Of a stretch of 64,000 nt of DNA, positions 36,660-45,093 are shown piece after piece. The notes below the pieces were generated by a model. The model searched no databases. It worked only from the letters and a program-made list of their open reading frames with translations, and had not been told where the DNA came from. The position numbers were made by a program, and so were the translations under genes. Source of the stretch: Geodermatophilus normandii (lineage in GTDB: Bacteria > Actinomycetota > Actinomycetes > Mycobacteriales > Geodermatophilaceae); contig NZ_QGTX01000001.1 in NCBI RefSeq assembly GCF_003182485.1, forward strand, positions 2,066,001 through 2,130,000, in the 5' to 3' direction. Position 1 is the stretch's first letter; every line of letters begins with the position of its first letter.

Positions 36660-37589
36660 GTGCCCGGCTCCCCTGACGTCCTCCCGCTGCGCGTGGTGGC
36701 GGTGACGTACTCGCCGGGGGAGGCACTCGAGGGCTTCGTCACCTCGCTGGCGGAGGCGACCACCCGGGCGGTCGACGTCGTCCTCGCCGACAACGGCTCG
36801 ACCGACGGCGTCCCCGAGCAGGTCGCCGCGCGCCATCCGCAGGTGCGTCTGCTGCGCACCGGGGGCAACGTCGGCTACGGCGCCGCCGTCAACGCCGGCC
36901 TGGCCGGGGCCCCGGGCCGGTACGCCCTGGTGGCCAACCCCGACGTCCGCTTCGAGCCCGGCGCCGTCGACGAGCTGCTCACCGTCGCCGCCCGGTGGCC
37001 CCGGGCCGCCACCGTCGGTCCGGCCATCCGCACCCCGGAGGGCGAGCTCTACCCCTCGGCGCGCGACCTGCCGCGGCTGTCCACCGGCGCGGGGCACGCG
37101 CTGCTCGGCTGGGCCTGGCCGGGCAACCCGTGGACGGCGCGCTACCGCCGGGAGCGCGAGGCGCCGCGCGAGCGCACCGCCGGCTGGCTGTCGGGCTCCT
37201 GCTTCCTCGTCGACCTCGAGGCGTTCGCCGCGGTCGGCGGCTTCGACCCGGGCTACTTCATGTACTTCGAGGACGTCGACCTCGCCGAGCGGCTCGGCCG
37301 CGCCGGCTACCTGCACGTGTACGCGCCGACCGCCGTCGTCGTGCACGAGGGCGGCCACGCCACCCGCCGCGAGCCGCACCGGATGCAGCGGGTGCACCAC
37401 ACCAGCGCGCTGCGCTACCTCTCCGGCCAGTACCCCGGCCGGCGGCACGCGCCGCTGCGCACGGCGCTGCGGGCGGGTCTGGGCGCGCGGATGCTCCTCT
37501 CCCACGTCAGCGGGCGGGTGGCCGCCGGAGCCCGCTTCCAGCGCCGCGCCGAGGGCGTCGGGCGGACCGACCGGGAGGCACGGGCATGA
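36660..37589 (+). CDS. wbbL: WbbL-like rhamnosyltransferase (GT2)
   Basis: 309 residues. LRVVAVTYSPGEALEGFVTS and VVLADNGSTDGVPEQVA form the GT-A start. TGGNVGYGAAVNAGLAGA, LVANPDVRFEPGAV (metal Asp), GWLSGSCFLVDLEAFAAVGG and FMYFEDVDLAERLGRAGY are the usual WbbL series. WbbL transfers rhamnose from dTDP-rhamnose to decaprenyl-PP-GlcNAc to make the linkage unit between peptidoglycan and galactan. The next gene is manC, overlapping by 4 bp, as in mycobacteria (Rv3265c-Rv3264c), and rmlA lies nearby. The GTG is six bases after TACAGT. The linkage-unit role is inferred from synteny. Confidence 0.9.
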   Translation: MPGSPDVLPLRVVAVTYSPGEALEGFVTSLAEATTRAVDVVLADNGSTDGVPEQVAARHPQVRLLRTGGNVGYGAAVNAGLAGAPGRYALVANPDVRFEPGAVDELLTVAARWPRAATVGPAIRTPEGELYPSARDLPRLSTGAGHALLGWAWPGNPWTARYRREREAPRERTAGWLSGSCFLVDLEAFAAVGGFDPGYFMYFEDVDLAERLGRAGYLHVYAPTAVVVHEGGHATRREPHRMQRVHHTSALRYLSGQYPGRRHAPLRTALRAGLGARMLLSHVSGRVAAGARFQRRAEGVGRTDREARA

Positions 37590-38698
37590 GGCACGCGGTG
37601 GTCATGGCCGGCGGGTCGGGCACGCGGCTGTGGCCGCTGTCGCGCGCCGCCCGGCCCAAGCAGCTGCTCGACGTCATCCGGGACGACGAGGACGGGGCGG
37701 GGGGCGCCGGCGCGCACAGCCTGCTGGCCGAGGCGTTCGCCCGGCTGGAGGCGGTGCTCCCCGCCGAGCGGATCTGGGTGTGCACCGCCGCCCGCTACGG
37801 CGCGCAGGTGCAGGCCGCCCTGCCGCGGCTGCGCCCGGACCGGCTGGTGCTCGAGCCGGTCGCCCGCGACACCGCCAACGCCGTCGGGCTGGCCGCGGCG
37901 CTGGTGGCCGAGGCCGACCCCGACGCCGAGCTCGCCGTCGTCAGCGCCGACCACGTCATCCGGCCGGTCGAGCGGTTCGCCGCGGCGCTGACCACCGCCT
38001 TCGACGCCCTGGCCGCGCGGCCGCGGGCGCTGGTCACCCTCGGCATCCGGCCCACCGCCCCGGCCACCGGCTTCGGCTACGTGCGCCGCGGCGCGGCCAC
38101 CGGGGTGCCCGGGGTGGCCGAGGCCGCCGCGTTCAAGGAGAAGCCCGACCGCGCCACCGCCGAGGGCTACCTGGCCTCGGGCGAGTACCTGTGGAACTCG
38201 GGGATGTTCGTCTGGCGGGCGCGCACCGTGCTCGACGCGCTCGCCGACCACCTGCCCGCCACGGCCGAGGGCCTCGACCGCGTCGTCGCCGCCCCTCCCG
38301 GGCCGCAGCGCGACGCCGTCCTCGCCGAGGTGTTCCCCGCGCTGCCGAAGACGAGCGTCGACTACGCCGTCCTCGAGCCCGCGGCCACCGAGCCGGGCCG
38401 GGTGCTCGTCGCCGACCTCGACGTCGACTGGCTCGACGTCGGGTCCTGGCCGGCCCTGGCGCAGACCCTGGCCGCGGCCGACGGCAACGCGGTGGGCGGG
38501 CTGGCGGTGACCCTCGACAGCGCGGGCAACATCGTCTTCAGCGACGACCCGGAGCACCTGGTGGCCCTGGTCGGCGTCCGGGACAGCGTCGTCGTGGCCA
38601 CCGCCGACGTCACGATGGTGTGCCCGGTGTCCGACGCCGAGCGGGTCAAGCAGCTGCTGGCCGCCGTCGAGGGCCGGTTCGGCCTGCGCTTCAGCTGA
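37586..38698 (+). CDS. manC: Mannose-1-phosphate guanylyltransferase
   Basis: 370 residues. The start AVVMAGGSGTRLWPLSRAARP (next residues KQLL) is the nucleotidyltransferase signature of GDP-mannose synthases. VVSADHVIRPVERFAAAL carries the metal Asp, TGFGYVRRG and AAAFKEKPDRATAEGYL complete the substrate site, and WNSGMFVWRA follows. It makes GDP-mannose from mannose-1-phosphate and GTP. The type II isomerase domain is absent; manA (53466) and manB (49603) supply the other steps. ATG at 37586 overlaps the wbbL stop (ATGA). The sequence is also close to the mycobacterial gene often named manB or manC (Rv3264c). Confidence 0.93.
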   Translation: MRHAVVMAGGSGTRLWPLSRAARPKQLLDVIRDDEDGAGGAGAHSLLAEAFARLEAVLPAERIWVCTAARYGAQVQAALPRLRPDRLVLEPVARDTANAVGLAAALVAEADPDAELAVVSADHVIRPVERFAAALTTAFDALAARPRALVTLGIRPTAPATGFGYVRRGAATGVPGVAEAAAFKEKPDRATAEGYLASGEYLWNSGMFVWRARTVLDALADHLPATAEGLDRVVAAPPGPQRDAVLAEVFPALPKTSVDYAVLEPAATEPGRVLVADLDVDWLDVGSWPALAQTLAAADGNAVGGLAVTLDSAGNIVFSDDPEHLVALVGVRDSVVVATADVTMVCPVSDAERVKQLLAAVEGRFGLRFS

Positions 38699-38740
38699 CC
38701 CGCGGCGATGACGGCCGCCGGGCGTGGTGTGATGCCGCTC

Positions 38741-39511
38741 ATGCAGAACTTCGACGTCGCAGCTGTCGTGTCCGGTGGGGCCTCGGGCCTCGGGGAGGCC
38801 ACCACCCGCGCGCTCGCCGCGCGCGGTGCCGCGGTGACCGTCCTAGACCTCAACGAGGAGCGCGGCGAGGCGCTGGCCGCCGAGCTGGGCGGGCACACGA
38901 CGTTCGTCCGCACCGACGTCACCGACGAGGGCCAGGTGGCCGCCGCGGTCGCCGACGCCACGGGCAAGGACCGCCCCCTGCGGATCGCGGTCAACTGCGC
39001 CGGCATCGGCTGGGCGCAGCGCACCGTGGGCAGGGGCAACGCCCCGCACGACCTCGACCCCTTCCTGCGCACCGTGATGGTCAACCTGGTCGGCACCTTC
39101 AACGTGCTGCGCCTGTCCGCCGCGGCGATGGCCGCCACCGAGCCGGAGGAGGACGGCGAGCGCGGCGTGGTGGTCAACACCGCCTCGATCGCCGCGTACG
39201 ACGGCCAGATCGGCCAGGTCGCCTACGCCGCCTCCAAGGGCGGCATCGTGGGCATGACGCTGCCGGCGGCCCGCGACCTGTCCGCCGTCGGCGTCCGCGT
39301 GTGCACCATCGCGCCGGGGCTCGTCGACACCCCGCTGCTGGGCGGCCTGCCCGAGGAGGCCCGCACGGCCCTGGCCGACGGCATCCCGTTCCCCAAGCGC
39401 CTCGGCCGACCCGACGACTTCGCGCAGCTGGCGCTCGGCATCATCGAGCACGGCTACCTCAACGGCGAGGTCATCCGCATGGACGGCGCCCTGCGCATGG
39501 CGCCGCGCTGA
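38741..39511 (+). CDS. SDR family dehydrogenase, probable 3-hydroxyacyl-CoA dehydrogenase
   Basis: 256 residues, classical SDR. The Rossmann motif is [19 protein letters not shown], the Asp after beta-2 (VTVLDLN) indicates NAD preference, NCAGIGWA is the NAG-like motif, and [11 protein letters not shown] and [10 protein letters not shown] give the catalytic Ser, Tyr and Lys. The sequence resembles the HSD17B10 / type II 3-hydroxyacyl-CoA dehydrogenase group in having [18 protein letters not shown]. The ATG at 38741 begins [13 protein letters not shown], where family similarity begins; an in-frame start at 38708 would add 11 unconserved residues. No operon partner is evident. Confidence 0.85.
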   Translation: MQNFDVAAVVSGGASGLGEATTRALAARGAAVTVLDLNEERGEALAAELGGHTTFVRTDVTDEGQVAAAVADATGKDRPLRIAVNCAGIGWAQRTVGRGNAPHDLDPFLRTVMVNLVGTFNVLRLSAAAMAATEPEEDGERGVVVNTASIAAYDGQIGQVAYAASKGGIVGMTLPAARDLSAVGVRVCTIAPGLVDTPLLGGLPEEARTALADGIPFPKRLGRPDDFAQLALGIIEHGYLNGEVIRMDGALRMAPR

Positions 39512-39559
39512 CCCGACCGCCGGCCGACCCGACGGCTCCCTCTTCCCCGGAGACCCCGC

Positions 39560-40540
39560 GTGACCACTGCACTGCCGGCCCCGACCCCGCCGGCCCCGGC
39601 CCCGCCTGCACCGGCCCCGCCCGCTCTCGACGGTGCCGACTTCACCGACTGCTGGCGGCCCGACTGGGTCGTCGACCTCCGGGCGGTGCTGCGGCCGCAC
39701 CAGCGCAGCGCGGGGGACCCGGCGATGCAGTGGGACGGCGACGCCGTCTGGCGGACGACGACCACCCCCTGCGGCCCGGCCACCGTGCGCATCACCTCCC
39801 GCTGCGGCGAGGTGCGGGTGCAGGCGTGGGGGCCGGGTGCGCAGTGGGCGGGGACGGCGGTGCCCGGCTGGCTCGGCGCCGACGACGACCCGGAGGGCTT
39901 CGAGCCGGGACACCACCGCCTGGTCGGTGAGATCGCGCGGCGGACGCCGGACCTCCGGCTGAGCCGCACCGGGCGCACGTGGGACGCGCTCGTCCCCGCG
40001 GTGCTCGAGCAGAAGGTCACCGTGGTCGAGGCGCACCGCGTCTGGCGGGCGCTGCTGCGGCTGGCCGGTGACCCCGCGCCCGGGCCTGCGCCCGAGGGCA
40101 TGCGGGTGCTGCCCTCCCCGCGGCGCCTGCGCGAGATCACCGACTGGGAGTGGCACCGCTGCGGCCTCGACGGCGCCCGCCGCCGGGCGCTGCTGCACGT
40201 CGCCTCGGTCGCCCACGCCCTCGAGCCCGACGGCGGCTGCGACTCACCGACCCTGCAGCGCCGGCTGCGCACCGTGCCCGGCATCGGCGTGTGGACGGCC
40301 GCGGAGGTCGTCCAGCGCACGCTGGGCTGCCCGGACACCGTCAGCTACGGCGACTACCACCTGAAGAACCTGGTGGGCTGGTCACTCGCCGGCCGCAGGA
40401 CCGACGACGACGGGATGATGGAGCTGCTCGAGCCGTGGCGCGGGCACCGCCAGCGGGTCGTGCGCCTGCTGCACCTCGGCGGGAGCATGCCGCCCCGCCG
40501 CGGCCCCCGGACCGCGCCGACCAACTACCGCCGCCTCTAG
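39560..40540 (+). CDS. HhH-GPD DNA glycosylase (AlkA-like)
   Basis: 326 residues. After a Pro/Ala-rich N-terminus (about 1-25) there is an AlkA-like beta domain. The HhH-GPD domain is at about 140-300: [20 protein letters not shown], then the helix-hairpin-helix [19 protein letters not shown] and SYGDYHLKN with the catalytic Asp. Such enzymes remove alkylated bases (3-methyladenine type) from DNA. The Asp and hairpin are intact. Start GTG at 39560; no good Shine-Dalgarno sequence precedes it, and the Pro-rich leader makes a later start possible. Its TAG stop overlaps the convergent rmlA stop within a CTAG at 40537-40540. Confidence 0.82.
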   Translation: MTTALPAPTPPAPAPPAPAPPALDGADFTDCWRPDWVVDLRAVLRPHQRSAGDPAMQWDGDAVWRTTTTPCGPATVRITSRCGEVRVQAWGPGAQWAGTAVPGWLGADDDPEGFEPGHHRLVGEIARRTPDLRLSRTGRTWDALVPAVLEQKVTVVEAHRVWRALLRLAGDPAPGPAPEGMRVLPSPRRLREITDWEWHRCGLDGARRRALLHVASVAHALEPDGGCDSPTLQRRLRTVPGIGVWTAAEVVQRTLGCPDTVSYGDYHLKNLVGWSLAGRRTDDDGMMELLEPWRGHRQRVVRLLHLGGSMPPRRGPRTAPTNYRRL

Positions 40541-41415
40541 CGCGCGATCCGGCCGTCCTCCAGCAGGCCGAGCAGGTAGTCGCCGTAGCCGCTCTTGGCC
40601 AGCGGCTCGGCCGCGCGGCGCAGGCCGTCGTCGTCGAGCCAGCCCTGCCGCCAGGCGACCTCCTCGATGCAGCCGATCTTGAGGCCCTGCCGCTCCTCGA
40701 CCACGGACACGAACTCCGTCGCCTGACGCAACGAGGCGAAGGTCCCGGTGTCCAGCCACGCCGTCCCGCGGTCGAGGACGGTGACGGTCAGCCGGCCCTC
40801 GCGCAGGTAGTGCTCGTTGACCGCGGTGATCTCGAGCTCCCCCCGGGCGCTGGGCCGGATGCCGCGGGCCACCTCGACCACCGACGACTCGTAGAAGTAC
40901 AGCCCCGGCACGGCGTAGGAGCTCTTCGGCGCGGCCGGCTTCTCCTCGATGGAGAGGACCTTCCCGGAGCCGTCGAACTCCACGACGCCGTAGTCCTGGG
41001 GGTTGGCGACGTGGTAGGCGAACACGTGCCCGCCCTCGGGGTCGGGCAGCCGTCCGAGCGCCGTCCCGAGGCCCGCGCCGTAGAAGATGTTGTCGCCCAG
41101 GACCAGGGCCACCGACTCATCACCGACGAAACCGGCGCCGATGAGGAAGGCCTGCGCCAGCCCCTCGGGCCGCTCCTGCACGGCGTACTCGATCCGCATC
41201 CCGAGCCGGCCGCCGTCGCCGAGCAGGGCGCGGAAGGCGGCCTGGTCGCCGGGCGTGGTGATGACCAGCACCTCGCGGACGCCGGCCATCATCAGCGTCG
41301 AGAGCGGGTAGTACACCATCGGCTTGTCGTAGACCGGCATGAGCTGCTTGCTGACCGCCTGCGTGATGGGGAACAGGCGGCTGCCCGTGCCCCCGGCCAG
41401 GATGATCCCCCGCAT
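40537..41415 (-). CDS. rmlA: Glucose-1-phosphate thymidylyltransferase
   Basis: 292 residues. [20 protein letters not shown] leads, then [34 protein letters not shown] and [18 protein letters not shown], all RmlA hallmarks. [11 protein letters not shown] and the C-terminal [11 protein letters not shown] match closely. It makes dTDP-glucose from glucose-1-phosphate and dTTP, the first step to dTDP-rhamnose needed by WbbL. rmlB, rmlC and rmlD are not in this window. The ATG at 41415 has TAGCGT 7 bp before it. The promoter lies in the 28-bp gap after fbiB, so rmlA is transcribed separately from fbiB or by read-through. Confidence 0.96.
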   Translation of the reverse strand: MRGIILAGGTGSRLFPITQAVSKQLMPVYDKPMVYYPLSTLMMAGVREVLVITTPGDQAAFRALLGDGGRLGMRIEYAVQERPEGLAQAFLIGAGFVGDESVALVLGDNIFYGAGLGTALGRLPDPEGGHVFAYHVANPQDYGVVEFDGSGKVLSIEEKPAAPKSSYAVPGLYFYESSVVEVARGIRPSARGELEITAVNEHYLREGRLTVTVLDRGTAWLDTGTFASLRQATEFVSVVEERQGLKIGCIEEVAWRQGWLDDDGLRRAAEPLAKSGYGDYLLGLLEDGRIAR

Positions 41416-41422
41416 GGGGCGG

Positions 41423-41428
41423 ACGCTA
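41423..41428 (-). promoter_or_regulatory. -10 box TAGCGT, leaderless spacing to rmlA
   Basis: TAGCGT on the minus strand followed by 7 bp and the ATG at 41415. Confidence 0.65.
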
Positions 41429-41443
41429 CCGAGACCCGGCTGC

Positions 41444-42556
41444 TCAGTCCCGCGGCGAGCCGAGCCACAACCTCCCGACGAGTGACGACCCGCCCGGCGT
41501 GCCCACCGGCTCCCAGCGGGTCGTCCAGCCCTCCGCGTGCAGCTGGACCACGACGGCGCCGAGCAGCGCCCCCAGGTTGAGCGCCGCCGTCGTGGTGGCC
41601 CGCTCGGGCAGGTGCACGTCGACGACGCCGTCGCCCTCGCCGCCGTGCCGCAGCACCACCGGGAACTCCGGCAGCGCGGCGCTCGCCACCCGGAACGCCT
41701 CGGCGACGGCCTCGCGGTCGCCGTCGCGGGGGACCAGGTCCGCGGCGGGCCGCCGGCCGGGCACCAGGTCGCGGCTGCCGTAGGGGAACAGGTCGCCGGG
41801 GCCCAGCCGCACCAGCGGCCGGGTGCCGGTGTCGTCGTCCGGGACCTCGAGGGCCAGCCCGCGGACGACGGCGACCGGGACGCCGTCGAGCTTGCCCTTG
41901 ACCAGGTCGGCGGCGGAGGCGACCTCGTCGACGACGGCGACCTGCGTGGTCTCCAGCCGGTTGCCGTGCGCGTCCACGGCTCCGCGGTGGTCGGTGAGCG
42001 CCGCGATGCCCGCCGACCCCACCGCGACGTCGGTCAGGCCCTCGCGCCAGGTGCGGCCGAAGGTGTCGCTGACGACCACCGCCACCTCGACGCCCAGCAG
42101 CGCCCGCAGCCGCTCGCGCAGCGCCCGGGCCGAGGCGTCGGCGTCGGCGGGGAGCAGCACCAGCGAGTCGCCGGGCACGTTGGAGGCGTCGATGCCGGCC
42201 GCGGCGACCACCCAGCCGTGCCGCGTCTCGACGATCTTCAGCGGCCCCCGGCGGGCCACCACGCGGACCGTCTCCTCGTCGATGGCCCGCTGCCGCACGG
42301 CCTCGCGGTCGGCGCCCGGCGGCACCGGCACGACCCGGCCCTCGACCTTGGAGACGACCTTGGAGGTCACGACGACGACGTCGCCGTCGGCCAGCCACGG
42401 CGCGGCACCCGCGATCGCCGCCGCCAGGTCGTCGCCGGCCGTGAACTCCGGCAGCCCGCGGACGGGGTGGACGTGCACGCCGCTGCTCGGCCCTCCTGCA
42501 GGGTCCCGCCGCGAGCTCGCGAGCGGCGGGGGGCGGGAGGGTCCTCTCTCAGACAC
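41444..42556 (-). CDS. fbiB: Coenzyme F420-0:L-glutamate ligase, without nitroreductase domain
   Basis: 370 residues. The CofE-type ligase domain covers about 28-270: [53 protein letters not shown] and [19 protein letters not shown]. It adds L-glutamate to F420-0. Mycobacterial FbiB (448 residues) carries a C-terminal FMN nitroreductase domain that reduces dehydro-F420. Here the last 100 residues are different ([18 protein letters not shown]...) and show no nitroreductase signature, so that activity must come from another protein, if needed. The GTG at 42556 overlaps the fbiA stop by 8 bp. Confidence 0.9.
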   Translation of the reverse strand: MSERGPSRPPPLASSRRDPAGGPSSGVHVHPVRGLPEFTAGDDLAAAIAGAAPWLADGDVVVVTSKVVSKVEGRVVPVPPGADREAVRQRAIDEETVRVVARRGPLKIVETRHGWVVAAAGIDASNVPGDSLVLLPADADASARALRERLRALLGVEVAVVVSDTFGRTWREGLTDVAVGSAGIAALTDHRGAVDAHGNRLETTQVAVVDEVASAADLVKGKLDGVPVAVVRGLALEVPDDDTGTRPLVRLGPGDLFPYGSRDLVPGRRPAADLVPRDGDREAVAEAFRVASAALPEFPVVLRHGGEGDGVVDVHLPERATTTAALNLGALLGAVVVQLHAEGWTTRWEPVGTPGGSSLVGRLWLGSPRD

Positions 42557-43508
42557 CGGCGGCGTCCAGGGCGGCCCGGGCCATCGCCGCCGTGGCCTCC
42601 GGGGAGCTCATCAGCAGCGGCACCGCGTGCACCTCGACGCCGGGCACCTGCGCGGGGTCGCCGGTGTGCACCAGCCACGCGTCGAGCAGGCCGCCGTCGG
42701 ACCGCGCGCCGTAGTGCCGGCCGACGCCCTCGGCGCTGACCTCGACGCCGAGCACCGGCAGGCAGCGGTCGGCCATCCCGCGCACGACGGCGCCCTCGAC
42801 GACGGGGGAGACCCCGACGACGCGGCCGGGGGTGGCCCGCAGCGCGTCGCGCAGGCCGGGCACGCCGAGGATCGTGCCGATCGACACGACCGGGTTGGAC
42901 GGGGCCAGCACGACGGCGTCGGCGCGGGCCAGCGCCTCGACGACGCCGGGCGCCGGCTGGGCCTGCTCGGCGCCGACCTGCACGAAGGCGTGGGCCTGCG
43001 GCTCGGCGCGGTGGCGGACCCACCACTCCTGGAAGTGGACGGCGCTGCGCCGGCCGGTGGCGGGGTCGTCGACGACGACGTGCGTCTCGACCCGCTGGTC
43101 GCTCATCGGCAGCACCGTGACCCCCGGCTGCCACCGGTCGGCCAGCGCCGCGGTGACGTCGGAGAGCGGATAGCCGGCGTCGAGCATCCGCGTGCGGACC
43201 AGGTGCGTGGCCAGGTCGCGGTCGCCGAGGCCGAACCAGGTGGGCTCGGCGCCGTAGGCGGCCAGCTCCTCCTTGACCGTCCAGGACTCACCCGCCCGGC
43301 CCCAGCCGCGCTCGGGGTCGATGCCGCCGCCGAGGGTGTAGACGACGGTGTCCAGGTCGGGGCAGATCCGCAGCCCGTGCATCGTCACGTCGTCGCCGGT
43401 GTTGACCACCGCGGTGACCGACGACGGGGGTGCGATCTCCCGCACTCCGGTCAGGAAACGGGCCCCGCCGACACCACCGGCGAGCACGACGATCTCCACG
43501 AAAGTCAT
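42549..43508 (-). CDS. fbiA: 2-phospho-L-lactate (or phosphoenolpyruvate) transferase
   Basis: 319 residues, CofD/FbiA family. [16 protein letters not shown] is the nucleotide-binding start; [20 protein letters not shown] (N-T-G-D-D with metal Asp), [16 protein letters not shown] and [16 protein letters not shown] follow, and [20 protein letters not shown] supplies the Fo-binding loop. It transfers a phospho-lactyl or phospho-enolpyruvyl group to Fo, making (dehydro-)F420-0, the substrate of FbiB. ATG at 43508 was preferred over an in-frame start at 43532 because similarity starts at residue 4. It is divergent from whiB across 211 bp, with a TTGACC box on its own strand. Confidence 0.93.
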   Translation of the reverse strand: MTFVEIVVLAGGVGGARFLTGVREIAPPSSVTAVVNTGDDVTMHGLRICPDLDTVVYTLGGGIDPERGWGRAGESWTVKEELAAYGAEPTWFGLGDRDLATHLVRTRMLDAGYPLSDVTAALADRWQPGVTVLPMSDQRVETHVVVDDPATGRRSAVHFQEWWVRHRAEPQAHAFVQVGAEQAQPAPGVVEALARADAVVLAPSNPVVSIGTILGVPGLRDALRATPGRVVGVSPVVEGAVVRGMADRCLPVLGVEVSAEGVGRHYGARSDGGLLDAWLVHTGDPAQVPGVEVHAVPLLMSSPEATAAMARAALDAAGV

Positions 43509-43600
43509 CGTGCCCCATGGGCACTTGTCCACTGTTCGACGGGCGTGTCGGGGGAGTGCACGAGAAGTGACGAACGAGGTGTGACGGGTGGGGCCCGTGT

Positions 43601-43655
43601 GGTCAACCGCTTACACCGGGCGAAGTTGACGCTCGGGCAACGACACGCGTGTAAT
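43601..43655. promoter_or_regulatory. Divergent promoter region of fbiA and whiB
   Basis: Toward whiB, TTGACG (43626-43631) and TGTAAT (43650-43655) are separated by 18 bp, a classical housekeeping-type promoter. On the minus strand TTGACC (43606-43601) faces fbiA. The two form an inverted repeat GTCAAC / GTTGAC (43602-43607 and 43625-43630). A GTGACGGG octamer lies nearby at 43581-43588. Confidence 0.55.
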
Positions 43656-43719
43656 TCCCGCGGTGTGCGGCGCGGAGAACCTCGCGCCGAGGGACGAGAG
43701 CGAGAGGGGACGCATCGTC

Positions 43720-44055
43720 ATGGCAGAGGTCTCGTGGCTGAGCGACTACGTCGGCGGGTCGGAGCGGGTCTCCCGTGAGAGCGGGCCGGCCGACCAGGGC
43801 CTGATGGGCATGCTCGGCATGGGCCTGACCGACGACGTGCAGTCCTGGCAGGAGCGCGCACTGTGCGCCGAGACCGACCCGGAGGCGTTCTTCCCCGAGA
43901 AGGGCGGCTCCACGCGCGAGGCGAAGAAGATCTGCACCGGCTGCGAGGTGAAGGCCGAGTGCCTCGAGTACGCCCTCGCCAACGACGAGCGCTTCGGCAT
44001 CTGGGGCGGCCTGTCCGAGCGGGAGCGCCGCCGCCTGCGCCGCCGCGCCATCTGA
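43720..44055 (+). CDS. whiB: WhiB family iron-sulfur regulator (WhiB2-like)
   Basis: 111 residues. Four Cys (49, 72, 75, 81) in the WhiB pattern C-x22-C-x2-C-x5-C should hold a [4Fe-4S] cluster: ALCAETDPEAFFPE, ICTGCEVKAECLEYAL. The G-[VI]-W-G-G motif is FGIWGGLS, and the C-terminus is basic (RERRRLRRRA). WhiB proteins bind the sigma factor and control gene expression. The position next to the fbiA and manB region matches WhiB2 (Rv3260c), linked to septation. ATG at 43720 is the likely start with a GAGAGGGGA stretch before it; an in-frame ATG at 43663 would add 19 unconserved residues. The leader from the predicted promoter is about 58 bases. Confidence 0.93.
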   Translation: MAEVSWLSDYVGGSERVSRESGPADQGLMGMLGMGLTDDVQSWQERALCAETDPEAFFPEKGGSTREAKKICTGCEVKAECLEYALANDERFGIWGGLSERERRRLRRRAI

Positions 44056-44124
44056 GACGACGGCCCCGCGAGGGGCCGACCGGGACGTCCCGCACACCGG
44101 CGTGCGACCCCCCAGTCCACCACC

Positions 44125-44157
44125 GCAGCCCCCGACGGCACCGCCGTCGGGGGCTGC
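44125..44157 (+). terminator. Hairpin after whiB
   Basis: A 15-bp perfect stem (44125-44139 with 44143-44157) with a 3-base loop, about 70 bases after the stop. Confidence 0.85.
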
Positions 44158-44196
44158 CGTGTCAGGAGCGCGGCGTCCGTGTGGTCGGATGGCCGG

Positions 44197-45093
44197 GTGA
44201 CCGACGGGGACCGGGGCACGCGCACGGCGCTGGGCCGGGCGCGGGTCGCCGCGGAGGTCCGCGCGGCCGTCCCGCTCGCCCGCGACCTCGCCGCCCCCGT
44301 GACCGCCGCGGCGCCCTGGCTCACCGCCGTCCTCTCGGTGCAGGCGGCCCGTCCCCGCCCCCGGCGTCTGCCCGCCGCGGTCGTCGTCGGGCCGCCCGGG
44401 TCCGGCCGGCTCGACGGGCTGGCCGTCCTGGCGCTGGCCGGCGCCGGACCGGTCGTCACCGCGACCCTGCTCGGCGACGGCCTGCCGGTGCCCGGCGGCC
44501 GGCCGCACGCCCGCCTGCTCGCCCGCGACGACGACGCCGCCGACCGGCTGGCCGCGGGCGTGCTCGACCTGCTCACCGGGCTGCGCCGGCCGTGGCGGCT
44601 GCGCCTGGCGGGGCTGCCGCTGGGCGACCCGGTGGTGCGCGCGCTGGCGCGGCGGCGTCCCGACGCCCGGGTGGCCACCGCCCGCAGCCTGCTGCTGGTC
44701 GACCGCCTCGACGACGCCGGGCCGGTCGAGCGCACCCGTGACCCGCGGGCGCTCGAGCGGGTGCTGCCGGACCTGCTCGCCGCCGAGCCCGGTGCCCGCG
44801 CCCGCGACCTGGTCCGCGCCGCGGCCCGGCTGCACGCCGTCCTCGGGCAGGTCGAGGTCGCCACGGTCCGCGCGGGCGGGCGGCTCCGCGCCGGGCTGCT
44901 GACGCTCGTCGACGGCGCCGACCGGCTGCCGTGGCGAGGCCGCTCGGACGTCGGCGGGCTGGGGACCGTGCGCGGCGCCCCGCTGGTGGGCGTCACCGTC
45001 TCCGGCCGGGGCCGGGCGCTGCGGCCGGTGCTCGACGGGGCGGCGCGGCTCGTCCCGGCCGTGCCGGTCAGCCGGCGACGCGGATCCGGCTGA
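44197..45093 (+). CDS. Hypothetical protein, poorly conserved
   Basis: 298 residues, not recognised. It is very rich in Arg, Ala, Leu and Gly. Segments LPAAVVVGPPGSGRLDGLAV (about 58-77) and AVLALAGAGPVVTATLLGDG look like beta-turn-beta elements, and ALERVLPDLLAAEPGARARD is helical. A GNAT-like fold is conceivable but no acetyl-CoA motif is clear. No membrane segment is evident. Codon third-position GC bias fits a real gene, and it is flanked by the whiB hairpin. GTG at 44197 was preferred; GTG at 44179 is an alternative. Its 3' end overlaps the convergent membrane-protein gene by 26 bp. Confidence 0.6.
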   Translation: MTDGDRGTRTALGRARVAAEVRAAVPLARDLAAPVTAAAPWLTAVLSVQAARPRPRRLPAAVVVGPPGSGRLDGLAVLALAGAGPVVTATLLGDGLPVPGGRPHARLLARDDDAADRLAAGVLDLLTGLRRPWRLRLAGLPLGDPVVRALARRRPDARVATARSLLLVDRLDDAGPVERTRDPRALERVLPDLLAAEPGARARDLVRAAARLHAVLGQVEVATVRAGGRLRAGLLTLVDGADRLPWRGRSDVGGLGTVRGAPLVGVTVSGRGRALRPVLDGAARLVPAVPVSRRRGSG

